Source: Phycisphaerales bacterium | Lineage (GTDB): Bacteria > Planctomycetota > Phycisphaerae > Phycisphaerales > SM1A02 | Direction of reading: 5' to 3' | Length of the DNA: 64,000 nucleotides | Assembly (NCBI GenBank): GCA_022446795.1 | Contig: JAKVBX010000009.1 | Coordinates: 65,142-129,141 of the forward strand | Shown here: piece after piece, positions 32,533 through 43,791 of the stretch | Numbering within the stretch: the first letter of the stretch is position 1 | Layout of the letters: every line of letters begins with the position of its first letter | Program-made: the position numbers and the translations under genes | Notes under the pieces: model-generated | What the model saw: the letters and a program-made list of their open reading frames with translations, nothing else | What the model was told of the DNA's origin: nothing | The model's database searches: none

Positions 32533-32901
32533 ATGCTGAAGTTGATCATGAAGACGGAAGGCGACCGCGAGCGGGTGTTCGCGATGGCCTCCGAGCAGAT
32601 GACCATCGGCCGCGGCCGATCCTGCGATCTTCGAATCCCGCTTCCACAGGTGTCCACGACCCATTGCCGGATCAGCGCCGAGCAGATCGACGGCGGGCCC
32701 CGGCAGGTGCTCGAGAGCCTGGATGATGATGTCGGAACTCATTTGAACGGTGTTCGAGTCCGCAAGGCCGTCCTGGCAGACGAGGATGTCGTCCAGATCG
32801 GCCCGGTCGTCTTTCACGTGGCCATCGCCAAGGGGCCCGATGGCCAGACGTTCGAGATTCATCGCCATGATGCCCCCGGGGACATGCCCGGGACGCCCTG
32901 A
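32533..32901 (+). CDS. FHA-domain protein
   Basis: From the ATG at 32533 the protein has 122 residues and is essentially one FHA domain: MTIGRGRSCDLRIPLPQVST followed by HCRI supplies the GR, S and SxxH-like phosphothreonine-contact residues, and VGTHLNGVRV matches the NG loop. A purine-rich GGGGAGGAAGAGGAG lies 10-25 nt upstream. It probably reads phospho-Thr on a Ser/Thr kinase substrate, a common mode in Planctomycetes. No kinase gene is nearby. Confidence 0.82.
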   Translation: MLKLIMKTEGDRERVFAMASEQMTIGRGRSCDLRIPLPQVSTTHCRISAEQIDGGPRQVLESLDDDVGTHLNGVRVRKAVLADEDVVQIGPVVFHVAIAKGPDGQTFEIHRHDAPGDMPGTP

Positions 32902-32909
32902 GAGGCTGC

Positions 32910-33092
32910 TCACGCCACGACGCGGGCAATCGGCGAACCCTCGGTGCTGTGCAATCGAATTCCCGGGACCCTCAGCGTCGTCGTGCAGTGACGGCAACGA
33001 ACCAGGTGGCCTCTCGCCGCCTTGGGCACTGCCAGCAGGCGACGACAGCACAGGTTGGGGCACCGGACTCGGAATCGTGATGGGCTGTTCAT
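32910..33092 (-). CDS. Small double-CxxC zinc-ribbon protein
   Basis: The protein has 60 residues. The core is VRCPNLCCRRLLAVP followed by VRCRHCTTTLRVP: a zinc ribbon with the first Cys pair degenerate (C-x3-CC) and the second CRHC. Proteins of this pattern (CPNPxCxxxLxVP...CxxCxxxLxVP) are common N-terminal modules or stand-alone small proteins in Planctomycetes. The good fit to this template over most of its length makes it likely to be real despite its size. It is 8 nt from the convergent FHA gene. Function unknown. Confidence 0.65.
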   Translation of the reverse strand: MNSPSRFRVRCPNLCCRRLLAVPKAARGHLVRCRHCTTTLRVPGIRLHSTEGSPIARVVA

Positions 33093-33185
33093 GGGGGCCT
33101 CCAGCAGCCGTGATCGACCAGGGGTCTCTCGGGACCTCGGGCTGTATCGGTGCCCGGAGAGGAGGTCTTGAGCCCGACCCGGTGA

Positions 33186-34703
<1,518 letters not shown>

Positions 34704-34726
34704 ACACGAGGATCGGCATCGTCACG

Positions 34727-35503
34727 ATGGCAGTTCCCGATACCAAGTCCACCCCCCTGACCCTCCCGGGACTCCCGCCGGAGCGGCTGCCTCGCCACAT
34801 CGCCGTCATCATGGACGGCAACGGTCGCTGGGCGGCTGCACGTGACAAGCCCCGGTTCGAGGGGCACCGCGCCGGCGTCGAATCCGCCCGACGGATCGTG
34901 GAGCACTGCGGCCGGCTCGGCATCGGCGCCCTGACCCTCTACTCCTTCAGCCAGGAGAACTGGAAACGACCTGTCACCGAGGTCGATGCGTTGATGCAGT
35001 TGCTGGTGGATGTCCTGCCACCGGAACGCCGGACCCTGATCGACAACAACGTTCGCTTCCGCGTCATCGGCAGTCGCGAGGGCCTCGCCCCCGACGTGCT
35101 CCGTGAACTGGACACGACGTGCGAGGAAAGCGCCCATTGCACCGGGCTGCAACTGAATGTCGCGTTGAACTACGGCTCCAGGCAGGAGATCGTCGATGCG
35201 ACTCGTCGCCTCGCCCAGCAGGCCCGCGACGGAACACTCGATCCAGCCGACATCGATGAGACGATGTTCTCCAATTCGCTGTGGACGGCCGGACTGCCCG
35301 ACCCGGACCTGTTGATCCGGACCGCCGGGGAGTACCGCATCTCCAATTACCTGCTGTGGCAGATCTCCTACGCCGAGATCCACGTGAGTGACCTGTTCTG
35401 GCCGGACTTCGACGAGTCCGCCCTGGAGGTCGCCCTGCGAGACTTCGCCGCGCGGAGCCGGCGATTCGGAGCACTCGACACGGATACCGACGACGCCTCC
35501 TGA
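34727..35503 (+). CDS. uppS: Isoprenyl (undecaprenyl) diphosphate synthase
   Basis: The protein has 258 residues. HIAVIMDGNGRWA (catalytic Asp30), GHRAGVESARRIVEHC, LTLYSFSQENWKRP, LNVALNYGSRQEIV and PDLLIRTAGEYRISNYLLWQ are the cis-prenyltransferase blocks. It makes the C55 lipid carrier for cell-wall and glycan synthesis. Co-directional with purA (23-nt gap). It ends 92 nt before the giant pseudopilin gene on the other strand, with a stem-loop in between. Confidence 0.95.
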   Translation: MAVPDTKSTPLTLPGLPPERLPRHIAVIMDGNGRWAAARDKPRFEGHRAGVESARRIVEHCGRLGIGALTLYSFSQENWKRPVTEVDALMQLLVDVLPPERRTLIDNNVRFRVIGSREGLAPDVLRELDTTCEESAHCTGLQLNVALNYGSRQEIVDATRRLAQQARDGTLDPADIDETMFSNSLWTAGLPDPDLLIRTAGEYRISNYLLWQISYAEIHVSDLFWPDFDESALEVALRDFAARSRRFGALDTDTDDAS

Positions 35504-35510
35504 AAAGCAC

Positions 35511-35554
35511 CGCCCCGTTGACATGCCATGGCAGCGGCGATGTGCAACGGGGCG
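35511..35554. terminator. Stem-loop between convergent uppS and the giant pseudopilin gene
   Basis: A 10-bp perfect stem (CGCCCCGTTG at 35511-35520 / CAACGGGGCG at 35545-35554), extended inward by ACAT/ATGT with one bulged G. On the minus strand it is followed by GTGCTTTTCAGG, so it best serves as terminator of the pseudopilin operon; it may work both ways. Confidence 0.5.
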
Positions 35555-35595
35555 GCTATGGTTCAGCACGGGCGAAGCCGCCCGCGATCGGGTCA

Positions 35596-38500
35596 TCAGT
35601 TCTCGATCTTCTCCATGTAGACGATGCGAGGCTTGTCGCCAGGCCGTTCCACTTCGCTGCGGTCGACCAGCATGACATAGCGGCTGTCGTCCACGATGGC
35701 ATCCGGATCCGTCGCATCCCAGACACCCGTCTCGGGATTCGGCTTGAAGGTCCGCACTCGGAAGTGAACGGTGAACATGTCCGACCGCGTCGTGATCATG
35801 TTCGACATGCCCGAGAAGAGCAGGTTGGCTTCCTCGGCATCGCCTGCCACCATGTCGCCACCGAGCATGCGCTCGCGGCGACGCATGTCATTGGTCGCGA
35901 TCCGGTCCCAGGTGGGCGGACGACCGATGAAACGCTGCACGCCGCCCCCGGATGAGTCGCGAATCTCACTGGTATCCGTGCTCAGCACAGCACCGATGTC
36001 ACCCGTACTCAGGGGATACGCGGGATATCCGAACTGGAAACGATGATCCTGCAACGGCGTCGACGAGCCGTCCAGGCCATCAGCGATGACGTGGAACGGG
36101 CGACGGGCCGCGAAATCGATCTGCCATGACCGGGGATCAGTGAACTCGCCGACCAGGTCGTAGTCATCGCCGACTCGCCGGCCACCAGGTGTCTCCAACT
36201 GGAACAGTTCACCAATACTCTTGAAGCCACGGGTTCCGCGACCGGTGGCGATGCCATCGGGCGGATAGATCACGTCGCTGCCATCGGCCTCCACGTCATC
36301 TGCGAAGCCATCGCCGTCCTGGTCATACTCGTAGTCATTGTCACCCGCGGAGGGCCGGAACGCCTGAGGCCAGACGTGCATGCTCTCCAGGTTCCATCGA
36401 CGATACGAGTTGGCATTGGACTCCGGTGTATGGGAACCACGTGAGCCGTAGTACGGACCGGCGGCGATACCACTGGCCAGGGCCAGTTCAGCCGCTTCAA
36501 TCTCGTCGTCACCATTGGCATCGAGGTCCGGCTCGAATGCCGGCGCCAGGTAGGTATCCCGGGCCCCTGCGAACGGCGCCAGGTCGACCGGTGCACCACC
36601 GGCCGTTCGCAACATGCCCAGGCCATCGCGGTACTGCACCATGGCATCGGCCACCGCCACGCGTGGGTTGCGGTTCGCCGCATCGCCATTGTTGGCATTC
36701 ACATCAAGAACGTTGGACCCGGATCCCTGGTATCCCACGCCACCATGGACGAGGCGATACATGTGCGGGAGCGCCCGCATCACCTCGACCGGCGCCGTAT
36801 TGATGTTCACCAGGCCAGGCGTGCCCTTGCCACTGAAGCCATGGGCATTCATGAAACTCGGATCTCGACCGCGGTAGACCTGGAAGCTGTCTTCCGGATC
36901 GACGATCCCATCCGGGAACACGACCCAGTCAGACGGATCCGACGACTGGGCAATGCTGGCATTGTTGAACAGGTCGTACACACCAGGTCCATCACAGACG
37001 AAAAGGTCAAGGACGCGCTGACCGGCGGGTTGCTCCGGCTCCAGGTGCGACACCTCGCCATTGGGCCGAATCCACGGATCAAGCGTGTTCTGCCCGAGGT
37101 CCAGCGGGACAATCCCCGGGAAGTCCTGGATGGGCTCTCCCACCAGGCTGCTGCGGCCATAGGCACTTGGTGACACTTCCAGTCGACCCACGCGACGCAA
37201 GGCGTCCCGCATCAGGTCGCGATAGCTCCAGAGCCAACTCTCGTCATGACCGAACGTGCCTCCGAACTGCTGCTCCCAGAACCGCCGGGTCAACCAGGGG
37301 CGTGCCGCCCGCTGCGTATCGGACAGTTCACGAGCCAGCGACTCGGAGAACGTTGAGATCGTGTGCACGGGCGCCACCGGATCAGGTCGCGGTTCGACAC
37401 CGGCCTGGCCGGGATAGTGCCCGTCGAGCCAGGGCATGCTCACCAGGTGGGCATGCGTCCACACGTTGAGCACCTCGCCGATCTGCTCGAAGTTGCCATC
37501 CTTGTGGTTCATCTGGAACGAGAAGGGCGCCAGATAGCCCTCGTCCAGTGGATCGGCTCCCCCAACACCCTGCCCAGCAAAGGGTATGGGCCCGATGCTG
37601 GAAATGGGAAGGTCATACCGCGGCATTTCCGCGGTGCTGTACACACCCTTGTCCGGGAATGACCACGGGTTGACCGAGTCGTCATAGGCCGTCCGGCTGT
37701 TTTCGTCGACCTCGTAATTCTCCCCCGCGATCATGTCGAAAGCTGTCGGCTTGCGATTGCGATACACGAACCCGATACGGGGAGTGGTCGGATTGGCGGG
37801 GATGTCCTGGAAAACCCGAGGCATCCGCTGGTTGCGACTCAGCCAGGGGAAGTACTGCGGCGGGTCGCCGACATCATGGAACTGGTCGCCATCCGGATCG
37901 AAGTAGGGAAGCGTACCGCCACCTCCACCACCACCGCCGCCACCGATGCCACCCATGTTGCTGCCATCGAACTGGAGGTAGGGCAAGTCGATGTGAACCA
38001 GGTCGCCGTGGATCCGGGTCACGTCCTTCATGCGGGTCATCTCGGGGTAGTGCGACTGTGTCGTATCGTCCCGCTCCAGGTCCGGGTGAGTGAGGCTCAC
38101 GCCTGCAGGCGGCTGCACCATGTAGAGGTCGTTGTCCTCGATCACCTTGATGTAGACCGAGAGATTGGAACCATTCGTCAACTGCGGCCCGTTGAATTCA
38201 CCCCATTGCGGACGAGGCGTATTCACGTAGTCAACGGTCTGCTCGGCAAAGAGCATGGCCGTGGAGTTGTACTGGGTGCCCATCGCCCCGGCATTCCACT
38301 GGAAGTTGTCATCCTGCTGCGGGAAGTAATTCGGCAGCAGCAAGGGGGCCGTGTTGCCCCAGTCATCAACTGGCTTTGCCGGGGGAACCGTATTCACCGC
38401 CGAGGCCCACTTGCGACCGAATGACTTGGTCACCTGGCCCTCACCCAACACGTATCGAGGCGCCGACCAGTCCATCTGGTGACGAGGCCCGTCGTAGTGA

Positions 38501-41500
38501 TTGAGCGAGGTCACGGCATCGCCAGGCTGCAATACGGCGGAATCATTGGCCGGACCGTGGTAGGGCCAGTCCGGATCGATCCCCCATGGCCTCGCATAGC
38601 GGGACCACTGGATCCAGCGGGTTTCGCCGGCCTTGCGATAACTGTCGCTGGCCAGTTCTGCCGCCTCGACCGCCTCGCCGGGCAGATACATGTTGTTCTC
38701 AGACTTGTCCTTGAACTTGCTCGCCCAGCCCCAGGCCTCCTGGTCTTCGCTGTGGTTGTCGAACAGGTTCCATCGGTATTCCTTGCCGGAATAGGACGAG
38801 AACTCGAAGTCATCATCACTATCCGTGGTGTCCGGCTCGGGCATGTCCGGGAACATGACATCATTCTCGATGATCTGGTCCTCGGTCTGGCCCGGCAGCG
38901 GCGGACAGATGATGGTCGGAAGCGGCCAATCTCCATGACTTCCCAGATCAGCCAGACGCTCTCGCATCAGGCTGGACTCGAACAGCGAGGACACGGAGAT
39001 CGTGTCGACCGTCGAATCACCATCGGCACTGCCCGAGGCCGTGTACGGCCGGCCCCATTCCAGGCCGGTGACGGATCGCAGCAGCGGATCCTCCATCCGA
39101 CCCCGATCGGGATTCCACTGGAGCGTGCGGTCAATGACCACGGCCTTGTCCGGCAAGGGCCCATTGTTGCCTGGAATGGCATCAGCATCCGTGCCGTACT
39201 CGAACGCGAGCGGCGCGCCCTGGTCATTCGTCCCCCAGGTGTCGCCGTAATCGCCATCGCCGTTGAGATCACGGCGGTGATAGCGAACCAGTTCGGCACC
39301 AGCATGGATCGGCGTCAACTGAGTGCCGTTACCAGCGGGCCCCAGCATGAGATCACCCAGGGTGTCCCGGCCACCGACCGCCGTCTCCTCGTATCCCTCG
39401 CCAGGCACGAGCACATCGCCGCCCGCCGTCGCACCGTACCAGCCACCGTCGTAGTAAACGCGGTTGGTGGCCCACACCTCATCCGTGTTGGCCTGGTTGC
39501 CGGGATTGGGACGCAGGACCCAGACGAGATCACCTGGCCGAACCGGGTAGTTCACGCCCTCGAACTCGAAGGACTCGGTCTGCAGCGGCGGCGGGAAATC
39601 CAGCCGCCCATCGCCGGTATTGATCAGGTCGAGAAAATCCAGCCACTGGTACCCCTCTGCACCAGGCTGAAGCGACCACCGCGAGTTGTTTCCAGCGGTG
39701 GAGTCGAAGCGGTCGAAGCGGGCGTTGGGCAGCGAGACGATGGTCAGCGTAAAAGGCCGATCATGAGTCGCTGGCGGCAACACCATTCCATGCGGGCTGT
39801 TGAGCAGCGGCAGGCCACTCCCCGCGGGATTGTCGGAGAAGTTGTTGTTCTCGAGGCTGGATACCGAGACGAGGCGCGAACCAGCGCCACGCTGGGCCGG
39901 CGCCAACGGCAGATCCTGCCCAAAGAGCCGGATGCCGTACTTCGGCAACCAGAAGTACTGGTTGCCATTGCTGCCGGGAACAGCGACGCGATCAAAGAGC
40001 GGCAACGGCCGATCATACGGGTTGGCGATCTGGATCACGGCAACCGTATCGGATGGACGCACGAAATCGGGCAGACCATCACCGATGTCACCCGTGCAGC
40101 CCAGGTCTGCCGGGGGTCCGACCGCACTGCCGCTATACGTGATCTGCCTACCATCGCCCTCGACCAACGCCCACATGGGATAAGTGGATGACCACTGGCC
40201 GTTGACGTAGTTCTCGGGCACCGCATATCCGCCCGTGTACGTGGCTGTTGATCCGGCAATTGGCAACTGCAGCGGTCGCTGCACGTGGGCGACAAAGGCC
40301 TCGGTGATGAAAGGCTGGGGCTCCATACCCATCGCGCCGACGTGGCGAACATGCTGTCGTGTGAGTTGCTCCGGTCCCGTGTACGTGTCGGGCCAGCCGT
40401 CATTATTCGAATCCGTCCCACTGACATCGCCCGGATCGGACCAGGCGCCATCCGTGACGTCTGAAAGGTTGGGGTATCCCGGGCCGTCGAAGTCATCGCC
40501 GACGTAGGGGCTCTCGACATTGGTCGAACCACCAGCAAAGGCGGACATGTCCGAACAGTCAAGTCCCATGCAGGACGTCGCCGGGAACCAGTAGCCCCCG
40601 AGCGCCTCGCAGTTGAACACGGTCAGGGCTCCGGTGCAGGTGCCATTCACGCAGCACGCGCCCTCGAAGGTGTCCGCATCGAAAGGCAGAAAGAGCCCAT
40701 TGTAGATCTGGGTATCGTTGACGCGATCGTCATCCACGCGACCATCGATGAACATGTCCTCGACGAATGGTCGCCACGCGCCATAGTTCTCGTCATGCGC
40801 CGGATCATCCTGGTCCGTATTAGCCACCCAACCATCCAGGCGAGGCAGCATCACCGGCCCCATGTCGCCACGAGGCTGGTTGTTCTGGTCCGTCCACTGC
40901 ATCGAGTACAGCGGCGCGTCCACATCGGAATCACGCCACGCGAGCATATTGGCCGCGAGCATGGCCGCGGTCTGGCGGGACTGCTCGATCCGGTGATCGC
41001 CGGAGTAATGGCGGACGCTGCTGCTCCCGCCGGAGCCACCACTCATCGCCCCGCTGCTGCCGATCTGGACATTGCCGGTGCCATAGACGCTGTCACGCGT
41101 CGTTCGAGAGGCATAGTCCGAACCGCCCTGCAGGTATCGATCGCGCCAGGAGTCATTGAGCTCACCGCTGGTGAGCGCCATGAACAAGGCCATGGGCAAC
41201 CGCTGGCTCAGCGGCATCGGTTCGTAGGAGGTCACGTCGGTGTTCAGGCTCAACGGCCGACCGGGGCTGGGCTGCTCCCACTCACGGAGGTCGATCTTCT
41301 GCCGCATCTGGGCGTGATACTGGTCCCATAGTTCGCGATACCAGGACTCCGGCTGGGATGAACTGATATCGCCATCAGGTGCCCAGGCGGCGGAGGTACC
41401 CACCATCGCCGGCGGCAGGTCCAGCAACTCACGGGCGTAGGGAACGAATCGCGGGAAACCATCGTCGGCCACGCCGTCACGATTGACGTCTCGAAGCGCT

Positions 41501-43791
41501 GGATCGGTATCGATCTCCTCACCCCAGACGCCCCGACGCATCACGGTGTCCGACAGGCTCATGCGGGAGAAACGGTTCTCCGCCCAGAGCCACGGCGGCA
41601 TGGTGTCATTCCGGGCGGAATTGAAGAAGGTCAACTTGCGACGATTGTCCGCCAGGAGCTGCCGGTTGCTCAACTGCTCATGAAGCGGCGAGGTTTCCTC
41701 GCGGTCCTGGCCCGAGCGCAGGAAGGCCGGGCTGGTATCGCCGTTGAACGGACTCCGCGACCACTCGGGATTCATCACCTGCTCGAAGCGACCATAGAGC
41801 CAGGGCAGGTTGTTGCCCTCGTAGGCCCGCAGTTCGATCTCCTCGCCAGTACCGAAGGGCGTGAAGAAGGAACCGGGGTTGAACGGGTCGAGGCCCGCCT
41901 CCTGGAAGTAGAACAGCCGGTTGTCCCGGTCATGGATGTCGCGACCACCGTCGGGGAAGGCCTGGTTGTACTCGATGCCCAGTTCGGACATCAGGTCCTG
42001 CAGGCCGCCGCTTCCAGTGAAGGCCTCGGGATCGAATCCCACGCTGGCCTCACTGGTATCCGTCGATGACGAGGTCCGCTCGATGAAGGCGTCGGGGTAC
42101 GTCAACCAGTCGTCCGAATCGGTATCGCTGTCAAGCAGACCCGACCAGTTGGCCCGGTTGTCAAAGAAACCCACGCTCCAGACATCCAGTTCCGGATCGC
42201 TGTTGGGTTCAAGGAACGCAGCGCTGCTGGCGCCGGTAATGCCCCAGGGATATTCCCATGGCGGCGTCCCCTGTCCCATGAGCGCCAGGTCCGCCGGGGT
42301 CCAGCCGCGCGTCCCTTCCTGGCTGCCGGCGTCATTACGGATCCCACGGGTCGCCACGTTCACATTGAGGCGACTGGAGTTGTCCGTGATCGACACGCCA
42401 ACGACCTGCTTGAGTCCACCCGGAGCCGTGTGTGGCGACAGCCACCAGAACGAGTCGGTGAACCCGTCACCATCGCTGTCCGTCAGAACGCGACCGACAT
42501 GCCAGCGGGCCGTGCCCTTGAGGAACTCATCCTCGGGTTTTTCGCCCAACTTGCCCGAGATCTCCCGGTCGAAGTACTCGCCATCCTGGCCATCACCGTC
42601 CAGGTCGGACAGGTCATAGAAGTTCGGCGGCAGGAGATCACCGTCGGGGAACTCCAGACCATTGGGGCCCGGGTATCCAGCCGCCGCCACCATGTTGTCC
42701 CGGTATCCCCAGGGGTGGAACCAGGCATTCCAACGCGTCCAGAAGTCGACATCATTCGTGAAGACCGACTGGCCCGTGGGCTGGAAGGAATTGGTTTCCG
42801 TTCCAGTGATGCGCTCACCATTGATCGTCGGCGCCTGGACCGGCCACTGCTCCACCGGAATGTCCAGTCGATCGACCAGGCCACCGTGGTAGTGATGGCC
42901 ATCAAGCGACGAGAGCTCCCAATCCGATCCCCAGTCCCAGTTGCCACGGGTGTGAATCTGGAGCACGTCATCCCAGCCCGCATCACCGGATCGAGCGCCG
43001 GTCACGTCCGCGATGTCACGGACGATCCGCCACTCGTTCTCCGGGCGCGAGATATTGGACAGGTGACGGTAGTGACTGAACGCATCGGCAACCTTGTCGA
43101 GAAAGCCGAAGGAACTGCCATCACTCGCGTCCAGGCCGTCGGCCTCGCGAAAGTGATCCGTGGCAAATCGCTGGGGCTCGGTGTCCCGCAGCCAGCGGGT
43201 GTCCGCGATGCCCGGTCCACCGCGGGGATTGGCCCGGGGCGGAACCGCGATCCGGTTGCCCGCCCGCTGGTGCGTCCCCAGCGTGAGGTCCTTCCAGACA
43301 TCATCCGTGGCATAGACGCTGCCGGCCAGGTGCAGTTCCGCCTGCAGACCGGTCTGGTTCTCGTAGGTCAGCCAGTCGGGCGGATTGGTCCAGGGCACCA
43401 CGTCGTAGGGTGCGTGGTTCCAGGCGAAGTTCGGATCGACACCGTATCGACCGGCGTCCTCATCCGGCTGCAGCCGGACCATCTCGTCGACCGGCTCGGC
43501 CAGGACCTCGCCGTCCTCCGTCCGCATCTCGATGGGCCGCACGAAGAGCGAACCGGCGATCTCGGCAGCCAGGTCCTCGGCCACGCTGTCCACGGACAGG
43601 TCACGGACGGTGGACTCGCGGTAGGCCGCGGCCGTCGAGCGGACGCTCTGGGCACGCGTGATGTATGAGATCGCCACGATCAGCAGCAGCATGATCAATC
43701 CCACGACGAGAATGATGCTGTTACCACGTCGTGACTGGTTCGACTGTCCCGCCCCCCGGCTGGCAAAAGTCCTGTAGCTGTTCATTGGCAT
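35596..43791 (-). CDS. Giant GspK/PilX-like pseudopilin (2731 residues)
   Basis: The N-terminus SRRGNSIILVVGLIMLLLIVAI gives a basic stretch plus one membrane helix (about 25-45) without the Glu5 of major pilins, exactly the GspK pattern. NSSRLNVNVATRG (near 473-485) and GLVNINTAPVEVMRALP (near 2325-2341) match the conserved N-x-NTA segment of GspK. Classical GspK has about 320 residues, so this is some eight times larger. Inserted material includes acidic DxDGDG loops, a Cys-rich module (about 1041-1076), a poly-Gly run (about 1945-1958), and many Trp/Asp/Asn-rich segments typical of extracellular proteins. It is the last gene of the pilin operon, overlapping the J-like gene. A second start at 43785 would give an ATGA overlap. 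Confidence 0.85.
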   Translation of the reverse strand: MPMNSYRTFASRGAGQSNQSRRGNSIILVVGLIMLLLIVAISYITRAQSVRSTAAAYRESTVRDLSVDSVAEDLAAEIAGSLFVRPIEMRTEDGEVLAEPVDEMVRLQPDEDAGRYGVDPNFAWNHAPYDVVPWTNPPDWLTYENQTGLQAELHLAGSVYATDDVWKDLTLGTHQRAGNRIAVPPRANPRGGPGIADTRWLRDTEPQRFATDHFREADGLDASDGSSFGFLDKVADAFSHYRHLSNISRPENEWRIVRDIADVTGARSGDAGWDDVLQIHTRGNWDWGSDWELSSLDGHHYHGGLVDRLDIPVEQWPVQAPTINGERITGTETNSFQPTGQSVFTNDVDFWTRWNAWFHPWGYRDNMVAAAGYPGPNGLEFPDGDLLPPNFYDLSDLDGDGQDGEYFDREISGKLGEKPEDEFLKGTARWHVGRVLTDSDGDGFTDSFWWLSPHTAPGGLKQVVGVSITDNSSRLNVNVATRGIRNDAGSQEGTRGWTPADLALMGQGTPPWEYPWGITGASSAAFLEPNSDPELDVWSVGFFDNRANWSGLLDSDTDSDDWLTYPDAFIERTSSSTDTSEASVGFDPEAFTGSGGLQDLMSELGIEYNQAFPDGGRDIHDRDNRLFYFQEAGLDPFNPGSFFTPFGTGEEIELRAYEGNNLPWLYGRFEQVMNPEWSRSPFNGDTSPAFLRSGQDREETSPLHEQLSNRQLLADNRRKLTFFNSARNDTMPPWLWAENRFSRMSLSDTVMRRGVWGEEIDTDPALRDVNRDGVADDGFPRFVPYARELLDLPPAMVGTSAAWAPDGDISSSQPESWYRELWDQYHAQMRQKIDLREWEQPSPGRPLSLNTDVTSYEPMPLSQRLPMALFMALTSGELNDSWRDRYLQGGSDYASRTTRDSVYGTGNVQIGSSGAMSGGSGGSSSVRHYSGDHRIEQSRQTAAMLAANMLAWRDSDVDAPLYSMQWTDQNNQPRGDMGPVMLPRLDGWVANTDQDDPAHDENYGAWRPFVEDMFIDGRVDDDRVNDTQIYNGLFLPFDADTFEGACCVNGTCTGALTVFNCEALGGYWFPATSCMGLDCSDMSAFAGGSTNVESPYVGDDFDGPGYPNLSDVTDGAWSDPGDVSGTDSNNDGWPDTYTGPEQLTRQHVRHVGAMGMEPQPFITEAFVAHVQRPLQLPIAGSTATYTGGYAVPENYVNGQWSSTYPMWALVEGDGRQITYSGSAVGPPADLGCTGDIGDGLPDFVRPSDTVAVIQIANPYDRPLPLFDRVAVPGSNGNQYFWLPKYGIRLFGQDLPLAPAQRGAGSRLVSVSSLENNNFSDNPAGSGLPLLNSPHGMVLPPATHDRPFTLTIVSLPNARFDRFDSTAGNNSRWSLQPGAEGYQWLDFLDLINTGDGRLDFPPPLQTESFEFEGVNYPVRPGDLVWVLRPNPGNQANTDEVWATNRVYYDGGWYGATAGGDVLVPGEGYEETAVGGRDTLGDLMLGPAGNGTQLTPIHAGAELVRYHRRDLNGDGDYGDTWGTNDQGAPLAFEYGTDADAIPGNNGPLPDKAVVIDRTLQWNPDRGRMEDPLLRSVTGLEWGRPYTASGSADGDSTVDTISVSSLFESSLMRERLADLGSHGDWPLPTIICPPLPGQTEDQIIENDVMFPDMPEPDTTDSDDDFEFSSYSGKEYRWNLFDNHSEDQEAWGWASKFKDKSENNMYLPGEAVEAAELASDSYRKAGETRWIQWSRYARPWGIDPDWPYHGPANDSAVLQPGDAVTSLNHYDGPRHQMDWSAPRYVLGEGQVTKSFGRKWASAVNTVPPAKPVDDWGNTAPLLLPNYFPQQDDNFQWNAGAMGTQYNSTAMLFAEQTVDYVNTPRPQWGEFNGPQLTNGSNLSVYIKVIEDNDLYMVQPPAGVSLTHPDLERDDTTQSHYPEMTRMKDVTRIHGDLVHIDLPYLQFDGSNMGGIGGGGGGGGGGTLPYFDPDGDQFHDVGDPPQYFPWLSRNQRMPRVFQDIPANPTTPRIGFVYRNRKPTAFDMIAGENYEVDENSRTAYDDSVNPWSFPDKGVYSTAEMPRYDLPISSIGPIPFAGQGVGGADPLDEGYLAPFSFQMNHKDGNFEQIGEVLNVWTHAHLVSMPWLDGHYPGQAGVEPRPDPVAPVHTISTFSESLARELSDTQRAARPWLTRRFWEQQFGGTFGHDESWLWSYRDLMRDALRRVGRLEVSPSAYGRSSLVGEPIQDFPGIVPLDLGQNTLDPWIRPNGEVSHLEPEQPAGQRVLDLFVCDGPGVYDLFNNASIAQSSDPSDWVVFPDGIVDPEDSFQVYRGRDPSFMNAHGFSGKGTPGLVNINTAPVEVMRALPHMYRLVHGGVGYQGSGSNVLDVNANNGDAANRNPRVAVADAMVQYRDGLGMLRTAGGAPVDLAPFAGARDTYLAPAFEPDLDANGDDEIEAAELALASGIAAGPYYGSRGSHTPESNANSYRRWNLESMHVWPQAFRPSAGDNDYEYDQDGDGFADDVEADGSDVIYPPDGIATGRGTRGFKSIGELFQLETPGGRRVGDDYDLVGEFTDPRSWQIDFAARRPFHVIADGLDGSSTPLQDHRFQFGYPAYPLSTGDIGAVLSTDTSEIRDSSGGGVQRFIGRPPTWDRIATNDMRRRERMLGGDMVAGDAEEANLLFSGMSNMITTRSDMFTVHFRVRTFKPNPETGVWDATDPDAIVDDSRYVMLVDRSEVERPGDKPRIVYMEKIEN

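Noticed and set aside
38479-40191. 570-codon plus-strand frame inside the giant pseudopilin gene
   Set aside because: Antisense shadow. The minus-strand frame continues unbroken for 2731 codons with pseudopilin motifs at both ends.
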